Below are positions 11,301 through 22,245 of a stretch of 64,000 nucleotides of DNA, one piece after another. Under the pieces are notes generated by a model that ran no database searches, was not told the origin of the DNA, and saw only the letters and a program-made list of their open reading frames with translations. The stretch is from positions 98,280,985 to 98,344,984 of the forward strand of contig CM043971.1 in assembly GCA_014529385.2 (NCBI GenBank), written 5' to 3'. The translations under genes were made by a program, and so were the position numbers. Each line of letters opens with the position of its first letter. The stretch's first letter is position 1. This DNA is from Adiantum capillus-veneris. Lineage: Eukaryota; Streptophyta; Polypodiopsida; Polypodiales; Pteridaceae.

Positions 11301-12133
11301 GTTGGATTGATATACAAAAACTGTCTCCTAGCAGATTTTGGTATTGATTAACAGAATTTCTATTGTCCGTACTAGCCTAAACTGCGATCACATGTGAGTG
11401 GTCTCTATTTGTCCAACTTGAAGCTAATTTTCAATGCAATTACTTGCACTTGCCAAATTTTAGCATGCAAAAATTTGAAATTTATTTGCCATTCTATTGC
11501 TTCGAGTTGGTCTTTTTGCTCGCTTTTTCGGTTGATCTGATTCGCTTTGCATGGTGTAATTTTCTCGGCTTTGCATTTTTCGACTTGCTTGCTTTTGTGA
11601 TGTTTGCTCGGTGTGTGTGACTCTTCTGCCTTTACTTTTTTTCTTTTCTGCCTCTTTCTAGCTTCCTTTTTATTTTTATTGATTTTTTGTAAAATTTTGA
11701 AATTTCTAATTTTTTTGGTATTTTTATGATTTTTTATAGGAAAGTTTTGATTTTTTAAAGAAATTTTTTGTGAATTTTGTAAATTCTATGGAATTTTTTG
11801 AAGATTTTATGATTTATTTTTTAAAATTATGATTTTTTGATCAATTTATGATTTTTTATTGATTTCTTGTGAATTTCTAACATTTTTTTGTGAATTATCA
11901 GATCAATTTATGAATTTTTTGTAAGGTTTGTGATTTTTTAATAAATTTCTAATGAGTTTTCCTATTTTTTTGTAAATTTTTAAAACCTTTTTTTTTGAGT
12001 TTTTATTGAGTTTTTGATGTTTTAATTGTTTTTGTGATATTTAAAGGTTTTTAATGAGTTGTTTATTTTTTATAAAAAATTTGGTGAGGTTTTTTTTGGG
12101 TGATTTTCTAATGTTTTTTTTAATTGTGATTTT
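11301..12133. other. T-rich low-complexity stretch, probably element D leader
   Basis: From about 11640 to 12130 the plus strand is dominated by runs such as gattttttg and aattttttt. It lies upstream of D gag on the minus strand. No primer site or LTR end is recognisable, so D's 5' LTR appears lost. The junction with element A lies between here and 12280. Confidence 0.4.
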
Positions 12134-12253
12134 CTAGTCCTCCATGTAGTATTGTGGACTTTCTTCAAGTGCATCAATCCCATAGGCAATATTAGGGTCT
12201 AACTCATCCTCATAATCCACACAAGCAATATAATCACAACCCACTTGATTCAT
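12134..12253 (-). CDS. Short acidic open frame of 39 residues
   Basis: An ATG-to-TAG frame encodes an acidic peptide containing VDYEDELDPNIAYG. It sits between the T-rich leader and the start of element A's palindrome region. There is no known homologue. It could be a leader peptide frame or chance. Confidence 0.15.
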   Translation of the reverse strand: MNQVGCDYIACVDYEDELDPNIAYGIDALEESPQYYMED

Positions 12254-12281
12254 AGAAGTGATTCTCTAGTTTTGTTGAGGA

Positions 12282-13242
12282 ACATGGATCATGATCCATG
12301 TACCTTTGTGACCAACTGACTAGAAATTGTCACCAAATACTAAAGCTTTCTCTTAAATACCAGAATCCTGAGTGTGACCATAAATAGACTACTAAAGTAC
12401 ATCCAAAATCAGGAAATTGGACAAATCTACAAAAAACCTTAGTAAAATTTGGGAGAATTGAACTTTTACTTTTCCAAATTCAAAAAGGGGCGAGATTTGG
12501 CTTCTACATGGAATAGAGAACCAGCAAGACAAAATCCAAGACAAAGTGCTTCCGAACATTGATCATGATCCATGTACCTTTTTGACATTTCGGATAACTA
12601 ATACATTCCTGATAACTAATAGAACATTCCTGATAACTAATAGAACAACTTTGTTGAAAGGGACCACAACAAAAAAGTGCAAAAAGTTGATCAAAACATC
12701 AAAATTCTGACAAATAGCCAAAAATCACAAAACAGACACAAAACTTTGCTTTTGGTTGGGCAAAATTGATACAAATTCAAAAAGATTTGGGGAAGAGTGT
12801 CATCATAACAAGAACTATAAGTTGACCAAGTTTCATGTCAAAATGAGAATTCACTTTGGGTTGACAAAAACTAGTCCAAATCCAAAACCTTTGATACAAG
12901 AGCATCCAGTAAACATGTTGATCCTAATGGACAAAGAAAAGGCAATTTGGCTTCCCAACATGGATCGCGATCCATGTACAAGAACTGGACCAGTGAAGAG
13001 CTTAAACCATTGGAACAAAAAAGTTCCAAAGCAAGGAAGTGAAAAGAAGTTCAAAAAGGGGTCAAAAGAGGCAAAATTAGTTCAAATAAAAAGGCCAAAA
13101 CATGGGTAGGGTTTGACTTTTGTCCACCCTAAACATACCCAAATTTTACAAAAAGCATAGACTTGAGATCTTTAGACCAAGGACTAGGTGTGGGATCAAC
13201 CATGCCATTTTTCCACTGAGGTACATGAATCGCCATCCATGT
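12282..13242. repeat. Element A leader palindrome array (four copies)
   Basis: Four 20-bp palindromes occur at 12282-12301 (perfect, centre TCATGA), 12556-12575 (two half-site changes), 12958-12977 (perfect ACATGGATCGCGATCCATGT) and 13223-13242 (degenerate). Start-to-start spacings are 274, 402 and 265. They lie in the non-coding leader of A upstream of gag (13559). The same palindrome recurs five times in A's 3' spacer. See findings for the comparison with B. Confidence 0.9.
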
Positions 13243-13558
13243 TCCTGTGAGATATACTGAAACCAGAATCACACCACAGCTAGAGATAGTCTGCATGATC
13301 TTGATGGTCTTTTCAAGCTTGAAATTGGACTTAAGTTGTGGGTGTTATGAGTAAAATTGTGAATTTCGTGAAACTGAGGGATAAAATTTTGTCGACTGTA
13401 AGCTTTGACTAACAGCGTGGCTATAAACTCATAGCCATCAATGATTTTTTACAGGGTGCAGGAGCTAGAGGATGCAGCTCAACAAGTAAGTCAAACTAGA
13501 GAGAACAGAAATCAGCCAATGAGGTAACAAGGTTAGGGTTTTGTAAGGTCATTTCTTC

Positions 13559-16500
13559 ATGTATTTGCGATCAGGAAGATTGTATGAGAATAGAAACTCA
13601 AGCCTAATAGACCAAGTAAGCAACATTTCAACTAAAGAGAGTGTGAATCAAACACCATTGCATCCACTACTAGAGACCGTTATAGAGGAAGGTATATCTG
13701 ATGCATCATCAGAAAGATCATACACCATAATGGTCGAGGGATTCAACAGGGTGAGCTTTAAGGAAGGAACTTCCACGAGGGCAGGTCCTTCTAGGCCAGC
13801 ATCGGATGTCAAGCTATTTTATCTAGAATTTCAATTTTAGAACAAGCTAAAAGCCAAAGTCTATAAGGATGGTATGGACCACTACTGTGTTAAATTGGAG
13901 AACAAACAAGCAAGTTTAAGGACCTTGTAGATGTGGAATATAATGGAGATAGACACTTTGACTGAGAAGGAATGATATATCTAGTCGTACATAACCCCTT
14001 CATTGTGGACAAATGGGGATTTTCTGGTACCAAGGACAAAGTAGATGAGGAATTAGTAAATGAACGACCCGAGTTGGACAAGCAAAACACTGTGCTCATG
14101 CACGTTAATGAGACGGATAAGATCAATACGAAAAACACTTATGTGGGGATGTATAAATTCAATAATGGAGAACAAACACTCTATATGGATGTGATGAACC
14201 CCGCATTGAGGAGATGATCAACCACAAGAGACTATATGTATTCACATACATGGAGGGGAGGAATATCCAAGTGGTCATGATGGATAAACATGGTCGTAAA
14301 TACTCTCCTATAGATAGTAAGGATTTAGAACGGTATATATAATTTGGTGGACCACTCCATCAATATTATGTAACCCCCGAGCCAGTTAGACCCACTACAA
14401 CCCAAACAAGACCAAAAACTAGCTATGTAGATTCATTTAGTCACCAATGATTCTCGAATGTAGGACCCATGGGATCCTTGGGGTCTAGAGTTTCTTTGAA
14501 CACGCACATGGGCAATGAAGCACCTGATTTGACTTATGCAGCAAGGACCTCTCCGACCTTTACACGAGATCAAACAAATCAACCACATGAAAGAGTATTG
14601 GAGAGGACACCGATTGTAGTGCTAAGGGGAGAATCTGAATCTAGAGAGATCCTATCAAGAATACCAAGAATGGTTAAAATGGTTGCTAAAACTAGACGCA
14701 TGCAATCATCTCAAGTGGCCAAGTGTGTGAGGAGGTGCAGGTAACAAATTTCCATACTCAGTACGAAGGATTTGGATTGACCCTAGAAGGAACAACCTTG
14801 ACCTAGTTCCAACCATTAAATAGGCTGTATTTTCCCAACATAGAGCAACTTCTACGAGAATTTTTAGAGGAATTCTCAAAGAGAGAGGTATCAAGAACAA
14901 TATGGTCTCCCAAATATATGCATTTAGGCAAAAGGATAAAGAAAAGACGAAGGAAACCTTGCTTCAATTCAAGCATTATGTTGAAAGATGTCCCGCCACA
15001 GAGCTACCTCAAGATGATAGACTGTCAGTTCTTTTCATAGAGGGATTGCGGAATGAGACTCTCAAAAAGGATTTGCACTTGAAGGCGTGTGTTACCTTTG
15101 AGTAAGTCAATAGAAAGGCATTGTATCTAGTAGACAACCGTAAAGAGTATGGGAAGGTGACTGAGGATACCGAGCAAGGGACAAGTAGCACCTCTTTGAC
15201 CACTAGTGAATCCACATTGAAACTAGGAGGGAAAAACCCAAATATGCCGGACGTTGATCAAATGATCGAGGAAGTGATCAAAAGGTTGAACCAAGGTACC
15301 AATCCAAACCCGAACACATGACAACTACCCAAATGAAAAATGTGATACTTGTGGAGGAGCGCATCCGACTCAGTGGTGCAACATACAGCCAAGGACAAGA
15401 GAAAACGTATAACGTATATTGAAGTGGTGTGCTATCGAGGAAAAATGGACAAACCATGCGACCCACAAATGTTTCTATAATAGAAACTATGTTAAGGAAA
15501 GACCATATGTGCCTCTTGAAGTGCAACATTTGCCACCACCTCCAAGATACCAAATAGGATAAAACAATGCAGTTCAAGGGGGGGGGGGGGGGGGGGAACT
15601 CAACGTATGTTGGGACAATAGCTTCCTTTACCCCAGGAAAACAGAGCCATGGTGAGAATTTCACAACCTGTAGAGGCACCTGCTAATCAAAGAATGATGC
15701 CGATAGTTTCATACTTTGAAGATTCAGACAACACTTATGAGAGAGGGTTAGATAGTAGCACTTATGCTCCTGAAGGACAAATCCCATGGATAAGTTTTGA
15801 GGGGATGACATAAACATCATGCATAACACAACCAACAAAAAACCATTACTTGATCGATAAAAATACACTCATGTTCATGGAAAATCAGAACTACAAACCT
15901 AGGGGATACCCTCGTAGAACAGAACAACCTATGGAGATCCACAAGCTTCCCCACCACCATTAGGACCATGCTATGAATGTGGAGGTGATAATTGGGCAAG
16001 AAGTTGTCCACACAAAGCAGAGTGCATCAAAATATTAGGGTACTATGAGGGATGTACAAATAATCATCTGATTGCACACTGTCCAAAAAACCCTTATAGC
16101 AAGGAAAAAGCTCCCATAAACAAAATCAAAGTTGTATCAAGCTCAAGTGGATCAAAAACGGAACCAAAAATGCCAATGAATGTTGTAACGAGAGTACAAT
16201 CCCAGGAAGCCGCAAGGAGTATGCCTATGAGAGACAAAAACACCCCACCCAGTCAAACTAAAATAGAGAGTTTTTTGGTTAGGACCTCCAAAAAATCTTG
16301 GAGAGAAGAAAGAGACAAGATGAAAGCCAAAAGGATTAAATAAAAACCCACCTTAGAAACAAAATTGTAGCAAACCAAAGAGCAATTGAGATTGGAATGG
16401 AACCATAAAGAAAAAATTGTTGTAGCAAAACCATCAGAATTACCATCAAGAGGTTCAATCTTGGCGGAAAAATTCTTTGAGCCTTTAGATTCAATTTTGA

Positions 16501-16805
16501 TGGCTTATGAAGCTAGGCTAAAACCCAATCAAACCCAAGAGCATAGATGGTTGATGTATCCTCATCCAAGGTATGAAAAACAAAGGTTACAAATGTGCAA
16601 GGAGCTCATCTAGGTAGCCCAAGTCTTATGGAACCACATGTTACAGATGCTCCAAACACAGAGGTGCTAATCCGTAAAGGAATCCAAGAAATGGAGAAGC
16701 AAGGTGATAAAAACAGAGACCATGAAGAGCTGGAAGTTGAGGCACCTTTAAATATGAGGGAAGTAGCCAATACCACAGATGGGATGGGCTCACAAGTAGT
16801 GATGC
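13559..16805 (+). pseudogene. Element A gag
   Basis: The start MYLRSGRLYENRN parallels B's MNLRSGRNLRNN. Pieces of the shared N-terminal region follow (13841-14340), then the gag core (QYEGFGLTLEGT-like near 14755, then DDRLSVLFIEGLRNETLKK near 15030). A WCAIEEKWTNHATHKC segment lies near 15430. CCHC-type knuckles (CYECGGDNWARSCPH) lie near 15970. The conserved end DSILMAYEARLKPNQTQEHRW is near 16500. Many stops and frameshifts make it non-functional. A 19-base G run lies near 15579. Confidence 0.85.
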
Positions 16806-17655
16806 AACAGAATGGGGCATATTTGCATATAGGGTGATGCCTTTTGGATTGACCGATGCATCTGCCACCTTTCAGAGACTAATGATTCATGCATTCAAGG
16901 AGTATCTCAAATAATTTCTGGAAATGTACATGGATGATCTGTGCGTGCATTATCAATTGAGAAATGAGCACATAAAACACTTGGAGAAAGCCTTTGAAAA
17001 ATGCAAATTTTATCATATTTGCTTAAATCCTGAGAAATGTGCAGTCATGGTAAGGCAAGGTAAAATCTTGAGACACATTGTGTCCAAGAATGGGATTTCC
17101 ACTAATCAAGATAAAATACATGTGATTGCTGCACTTCCAAGACCAACCAAAGTAAAGGAGATACAAGCCTTTATGAGCCATTGTGGATATTATAGGCATT
17201 TCATATACATGTATTATGTTATAGCTAAGCCTCTTTACACACTTATGGCAAAGTTTGAGTGGATGGAAGAATGTGATAAGGCTTTTCAAAAATTGAAGCA
17301 GGGGTTAATCTCTGCTCCAATTTTTCAAGTCCCTGATTGGAACAAGATCTTCCATGTCCATGTGGATACCTTAGTCTATGCCATAGGATGCATATTAGCT
17401 CAACCTAGAGAGAATAACATGGATTTTTCCATTTTTTACTCCAGTAGGCAGCTAAACAATGCAGAGAAGAACTATACCACTATGGAAAGAGAAGGCATAG
17501 GGATGATCTATGCCCTCAAAAAGTTTAGACATTACCTTCTTGCAAACAAGTTTGTTTTCTTCGTCGACCACCATGCATTATTGTACTTGGTAAACAAGCC
17601 TTGCAATACGTGAAGGATTGTTCAATGGTTTATCATATTTCTTGAGTTTGATTTC
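16806..17655 (+). pseudogene. Element A reverse transcriptase (C-terminal half) and RNase H
   Basis: Gag sequence passes directly into mid-RT (a frame reading VMPFGLTDASATFQR), so the first protease and the RT fingers are deleted. The catalytic box is intact as YMDDLCVH near 16927. The connection segment MSHCGYYRHF and RNase H (HVDTLVYAIGCILAQ, SSRQLNN, FFVDHHALLYLVNKP) follow to about 17613. In RNase H the usual first Asp (DAS) reads DTL. Confidence 0.9.
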
Positions 17656-18180
17656 ACCGTGGTCGTGAGAAAAGGTACAACACACCAAATAGGAGACCAT
17701 ATTTTGAGATTGCTACATGGCAAAGAACCCAAAGGTATTGATGATGACCTCCCATATTCTTATTTGTTCAACGTTGAAATGGTTCCAAGGTGGAGTGAAC
17801 AAGTCATTTCTCTACTCACCAAAGGATCATTACAAGTAGAAAGACAATTGTCGATCATTAATCAGACCAGAAATCTCCAGGTTTTAGTTGGACGGATATA
17901 CAAGAAAGGTAATGGATATCTTGAGACTATGTGTTGAGCCAAACAAGCACGAGCAGTACGTGAGACTTGCCCAAGTACAGCACACAGGGTTTCATAATGG
18001 GAAAATGCAAACATTCCAAAGACTGATGAGACTTGGTGTCTACTAGCTCAACATGGGAAAAAGGATCCATGATTACATAAAATCATGTGAAGCATGTATG
18101 AGACAACCACCAGTAGAACACACCACACTCTTTAGAGTAATTGGAGCTCCCAAATGGAGTACCCACATTATCGAGTACTT
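17656..18180 (+). pseudogene. Element A connector with an extra HHCC-like module
   Basis: After RNase H a linker leads to a segment near 17960-18110 reading VQHTGFHNGK, MRLGVY, then CEACMRQPP. The two His are three residues apart and the two Cys two residues apart, as in integrase zinc modules. A second, standard HHCC follows at 18320-18490. Stops are present near 17936 and 18044. This extra module is not seen in D and is deleted in B. Confidence 0.6.
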
Positions 18181-18500
18181 AAAAACCAAGACCTTCCCAG
18201 AGGGACTGAGTAAGGCACGAATGAGAACAATTGAATTGGAAGTGACACACTATGTGCTGATCTCGAATCAAATGTATTAAAGGGGAAAATACAACCAATT
18301 AAGATTGTGTGCTACTGAAGGCGAATATTTATCCTTCCTAGAGCAAGCACACGCAGGCCAGCTAGGTGGACATTTTTTGGCTGACAAAACAACAAGATGA
18401 TACTTCTTGCAGGAATATGGTGGCCAACCTTGTTCACAGATGCAGAGACATATGTGAAAATGGTGTGATGAGTGCCAACACACTAAGGCACATCTACTGA
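18181..18500 (+). pseudogene. Element A integrase HHCC zinc finger
   Basis: LEQAHAGQLGGHFLADKTTR, then YFLQEY and (with a frame change) CDECQHTKAH form the standard HHCC module before the integrase core. One in-frame stop replaces the Trp expected after TTR. Confidence 0.8.
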
Positions 18501-19420
18501 GAGATGAGATGCATTATGATCGATAATATGAGTTCGAGCTTTTTCCCAAGTGGGGCATGGATTTTCTAGGCCCCATAATACCTCCTGCATATCGCACATA
18601 CGCTCAATATATTCTAGTAGCACAACAGGCTATTTGACCAAATGGGTGGAAGCCAAAGAAATACAAAAAAGTGATGCACAGACCACATCAAAATTCTTAT
18701 TTGAGAACACTTCTACCAAATACGGCCTACCCATTGAGATTGTGAGTGATTGAGGAACTTGCTATATGAACACTATCATTGAAAGTTTGCTCGATGAGTT
18801 CATGGTGGTTCATTGTAAATCGGTCCACTATCATCCCCAAGCTAATAGACAAGCAAAGAATACCAATAAAATCTTATGCACGGTGCTAACCAAAATAGTG
18901 AGTGACTCAAGAATTGATTGGGACCTAAAGCTACACTTAGCGTTATGGGATTACATGGTAGCATTTAAAAATTTCATTGGAACCACTCCATTTAATCTTG
19001 TGCTTGGAAGAAATTCTATTCTCCCCATGAAATTCTTGATTCCCACACTTTGAGTCACACCACAATTAGGTCGGATGGGATACGAACTCTTTGGAAGACT
19101 AGGCATCTTAGAACAACTACATGAAATATGATTGAAGGCTATAGCAAGGCTATATGCCTAGAAATGACAAATGAAGGATTTCCATGACCAACATATAATT
19201 ATCAAGGAGTTTCAAAAAGAGGATTACATATTGGTTTATACCCTAAAGCAACACTCCAAAAAACTCAAAAAGCAAGGGATGGGACCTTTTGTGATCCAAG
19301 ATACATCGCAAAGTGGTGCATCAAACAACATTATCACGTGAGGAGATTCCTAATTGGATAAATGGATTCACGTTAAAAAATAACCTTCTCGCATTGAGAC
19401 AAGAGGCATTATAAACAATC
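18501..19420 (+). pseudogene. Element A integrase core and C terminus
   Basis: KWGMDFLGP (first Asp) near 18550, EIVSD then a stop (second Asp region) near 18740, and HPQANRQAKNTNK near 18830, where Lys replaces the catalytic Glu as in D. The C-terminal part contains KLKKQGMGPFVI near 19260. Multiple stops. Confidence 0.85.
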
Positions 19421-19559
19421 CTTGCAGCAGCTGAGCGGAAGAAATAAGCCCATGCTATTCAAGCACATGCCAATGAGGAAGCCAGACTGAGGATATTGAA
19501 GTGGAAGGAACAAGCCAACCATCGGGAAACTTGGCAAAAATTCAAAGGTCCCGATTCTC

Positions 19560-19815
19560 CTCCAATCACATCAATTCAAATGGAACCTACATGGCTTGGT
19601 GGCATGGATGTACAAATTATCCTTCAACTTCCTGATGGTTCCATCAAACGAGCATTAGTGGACACCGATGCATGAGCAATGTCATAAAATACACGAAATT
19701 CTTGAGAATGGCCATGGAACCTCTAACACCAAACCACATTGATCTCAAGGTAGCCAATCAAGGGACAATTCTCAGCTTGGTTCAAGCCAATTTATTAATT
19801 AATGTCGATGGTCAC
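19560..19815 (+). pseudogene. Element A second protease-like domain, first half
   Basis: Contains IKRALVDTDA followed by a stop, matching B's IKARALLDSGA, then LVQANLLINVDGH. The domain is cut at 19815 by insertion of element B and resumes at 36288. Confidence 0.65.
19811..19815. repeat. Target-site duplication GTCAC (left) of element B
   Basis: GTCAC lies directly before the TG of B's 5' LTR and is repeated at 36283-36287 directly after the CA of the 3' LTR. Joining across it restores continuity of A's second protease-like domain. Confidence 0.95.
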
Positions 19816-20024
19816 TGTTGAGCCAGCAGAGAATCACACCCACATTTTTGCTCACACCCATCATTTTGTAACCATTGATTGTAATAAATGTCTTTTCGAC
19901 ATTAATTTTGATTTGAGCCATTCATTAAGTAACGGGACTCAATTGAGTTTCCAGCTTGTAATCCCGAAGTAATTTCACCTGCTGATGTAAATAATTAGAG
20001 ATGTTCTCACCTCCAAGGCTGAGG

Positions 20025-20032
20025 TATATAAG
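20025..20032 (+). promoter_or_regulatory. TATA box of B 5' LTR
   Basis: TATATAAG in the context gaggTATATAAGcc, 210 bases into the LTR. The same word is at 35559-35566 in the 3' LTR. It would drive the genomic RNA of the element. Confidence 0.7.
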
Positions 20033-20101
20033 CCAAAGTTTTGTAATCCAAAGGAGATTCAATTATTAATCAAAGAGAGTTTTTGAGCGCTGTGACTGTG
20101 T

Positions 20102-20103
<2 letters not shown>

Positions 20104-20190
<87 letters not shown>
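20104..20190. repeat. (GA)n microsatellite in B 5' LTR
   Basis: 87 bases of pure GA. In the 3' LTR the tract is 19 bases (35638-35656). The 68-base difference accounts exactly for the difference in LTR length. Confidence 0.98.
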
Positions 20191-20192
<2 letters not shown>

Positions 20193-20818
20193 TTATCTTC
20201 TTGCTACGCGAGCTACGGGGCCGCCATTGGAGAAGCGACACCGCCATTGTGTTAGCAACGGTGAGAGCTACGCACAGATACCAAGAGTGCGCGCTATCAG
20301 CTTCTACGTGTGGTAAGTTCCTACGAGCTTCGGTGTGAGTTTTCTTCCAACTCGTGTGTCGGAATAGAGTGTGCTGCATATCTATAGAACCACAACGAGT
20401 AGAGCTATGCATTAGTACCATCGGGGTCAAGTTTCGGTCACCTGTACTTTTCGGCCTGTCTTCATACGCATTTACCGCACGGAGTGGTTATAGGTTGATT
20501 TTGCAGTTCAAGTCTTTAGGGTGTTGTTCTTACCTAGTGTATAGACTTCCCCTTGAGTTTGAGATCGATTCAATGATTCTAGATCCTGTTTCGTATAGCA
20601 TTCGTTCGTAGTACGGATTTCAGTCACTTGCATATTTTAGAACTTAGATTTGATTTCCTTAGTAGTGATTGTCATTAGAAGGTCGAGTAGGTGATTTGAC
20701 ACCCACCTAGTTGTTTCCATGCGCCTGCGGGTCAAGCTCCGTCCTCGTCCGACAAATTCTGTTGTTGGTTGAGTTCTCGCTATTTAGCTTCCGCTAGCGG
20801 CGTAACCGCCTTAACATT

Positions 20819-20836
20819 TGGCGCCGCTGCCGGGGA
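20819..20836 (+). other. Primer-binding site, tRNA-Asp type
   Basis: TGGCGCCGCTGCCGGGGA starts two bases after the LTR. It complements the 3' end of plant tRNA-Asp except for one position. Minus-strand DNA synthesis would start here. Confidence 0.9.
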
Positions 20837-22245
20837 CGAGAGCCCTAAGTAGGTGACCTTAGACTAATCCTACGAGGTGAGTCGTATAAAATACTTTGTA
20901 TACTTTAGTTAGAAAAGATCTAGGAGTGGTGGACTCTGAAGGTCTCAAGAGATACTAGGAAATGGGGTATTCCTGGGTCTTCCGTGTTGACAGTATTTTT
21001 AGTTTAGTTTAGATTAGATTGTTTTTGATGGTGTTTAAGTGGTTGTTGACATAAAAAGCATTTGCTACTCCTTGTGTGGTAGTAAATCTCTTTATATTTT
21101 CAATTGCAAAAAATCCATTTTATGATTAGAAGTAGTTTAGCTAGGGCCTGATTTGATCCTGATCTAGAGCTATCAATTGGTGTTCTATGTGCTTGATGTG
21201 TTTGATTGCATGTTAGATCACTGAAAAAGTCGCTTTGGTAGTGAAATATGCAATAAACAAAGTTCAGAAATTTTTTTTGTGTAACTGATTGTTGCTGAGC
21301 ACTTAAAAGAGCTATTGGAAGAGTTCTGTGCTTAAAAACTGGAAATCTGCAACTTTAGACATCATACGCGTATGATGTCTTAGGACCTAAACAGAGACTA
21401 AAATTGAAAATTTGACATTGCCAGAGTGTTTAGAAGGGGGGTTTTACCCTAAGATCAACTTAAAACAAGAGCATTAACACTCAAAGAAACCCAAAAAGAC
21501 AAGTCGGAGTCCAAGAAACGCAAAGAATAGGAAATTTTGGATTCAAATCTTGTTTTTACATTCAAAACCAGACAAAAACACTTGAAACTCAATTATAAAC
21601 ATTGGAGAAGGCTTAAAACCAAAAATAGTCAAAATCTGGGACAAAAGACATCATACGCGTATAATGTCTTTTGGCACATCCACTGCTTATTTTTGATATT
21701 TGACCTGACAAGATTGTTACAGGCACTGTAGGAAGCATAAATATCAAGTTTGGACCCAAATTGATGAAAAAGACATCATACACGTATAATGTCTTTGACC
21801 TAATTTTGGACATATTTTGATACTTTGCTAACACAGATCCATTGTAATAGCTGTCTAGAGGTTATATTTCAAGTTTCATCCCTTTTGGATCACAATTGAC
21901 CCAAAAAACAAGTCAAAAGCGGAAAATTGCCAAGAAAAGCCTAAATTAGCCATAACTTGCTCAAACAGAGTTCAAACTGAATTTTGTGAGTGAACAGAGC
22001 ATAAAGGGGCCATTGAGAGTGAGCATAACCAAAATAGTCAAAATCTGTGAAAAAAGACATCATACGCGTACAATGTCTTTTTCAGCATAACAGTAACAAA
22101 ATTCTCACTTGATGAAACAGAAGATGTCTAGCTGACAAGATTAAACAATTGACCAAGTATCAATCAGCTTGGATCAATTCTGACCACAAAAACTTGGGGA
22201 AAACAAATTGCTGAGACGGAAAGTTACAGTCCTTTAGGGGAATTG
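20837..22245 (+). other. Element B leader
   Basis: About 1.4 kb between primer site and gag. No long open frame is present. The first 500 bases show no clear structure. From 21357 it contains four palindromes, listed separately. A packaging signal would be expected here but I cannot identify it. Confidence 0.7.
21357..22078. repeat. Element B leader palindrome array (four copies)
   Basis: 24-bp palindromes (AG + ACATCATACGCGTATGATGT + CT) occur at 21357-21380 (perfect), 21646-21669, 21771-21794 and 22055-22078 (each with one or two changes). Start-to-start spacings are 289, 125 and 284. All lie in non-coding leader sequence. The core holds ACGCGT with two CpGs. Confidence 0.95.

Larger units (their letters stand above)
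19816..20816 (+). repeat. 5' LTR of element B
   Basis: 1001 bp from TGTTGAGCCAGC to CGCCTTAACA. TATATAAG at 20025-20032 is the probable core promoter. A GA microsatellite at 20104-20190 starts 72 bases downstream of it, inside the expected transcript leader. The rest of R/U5 is unique sequence. Confidence 0.96.
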
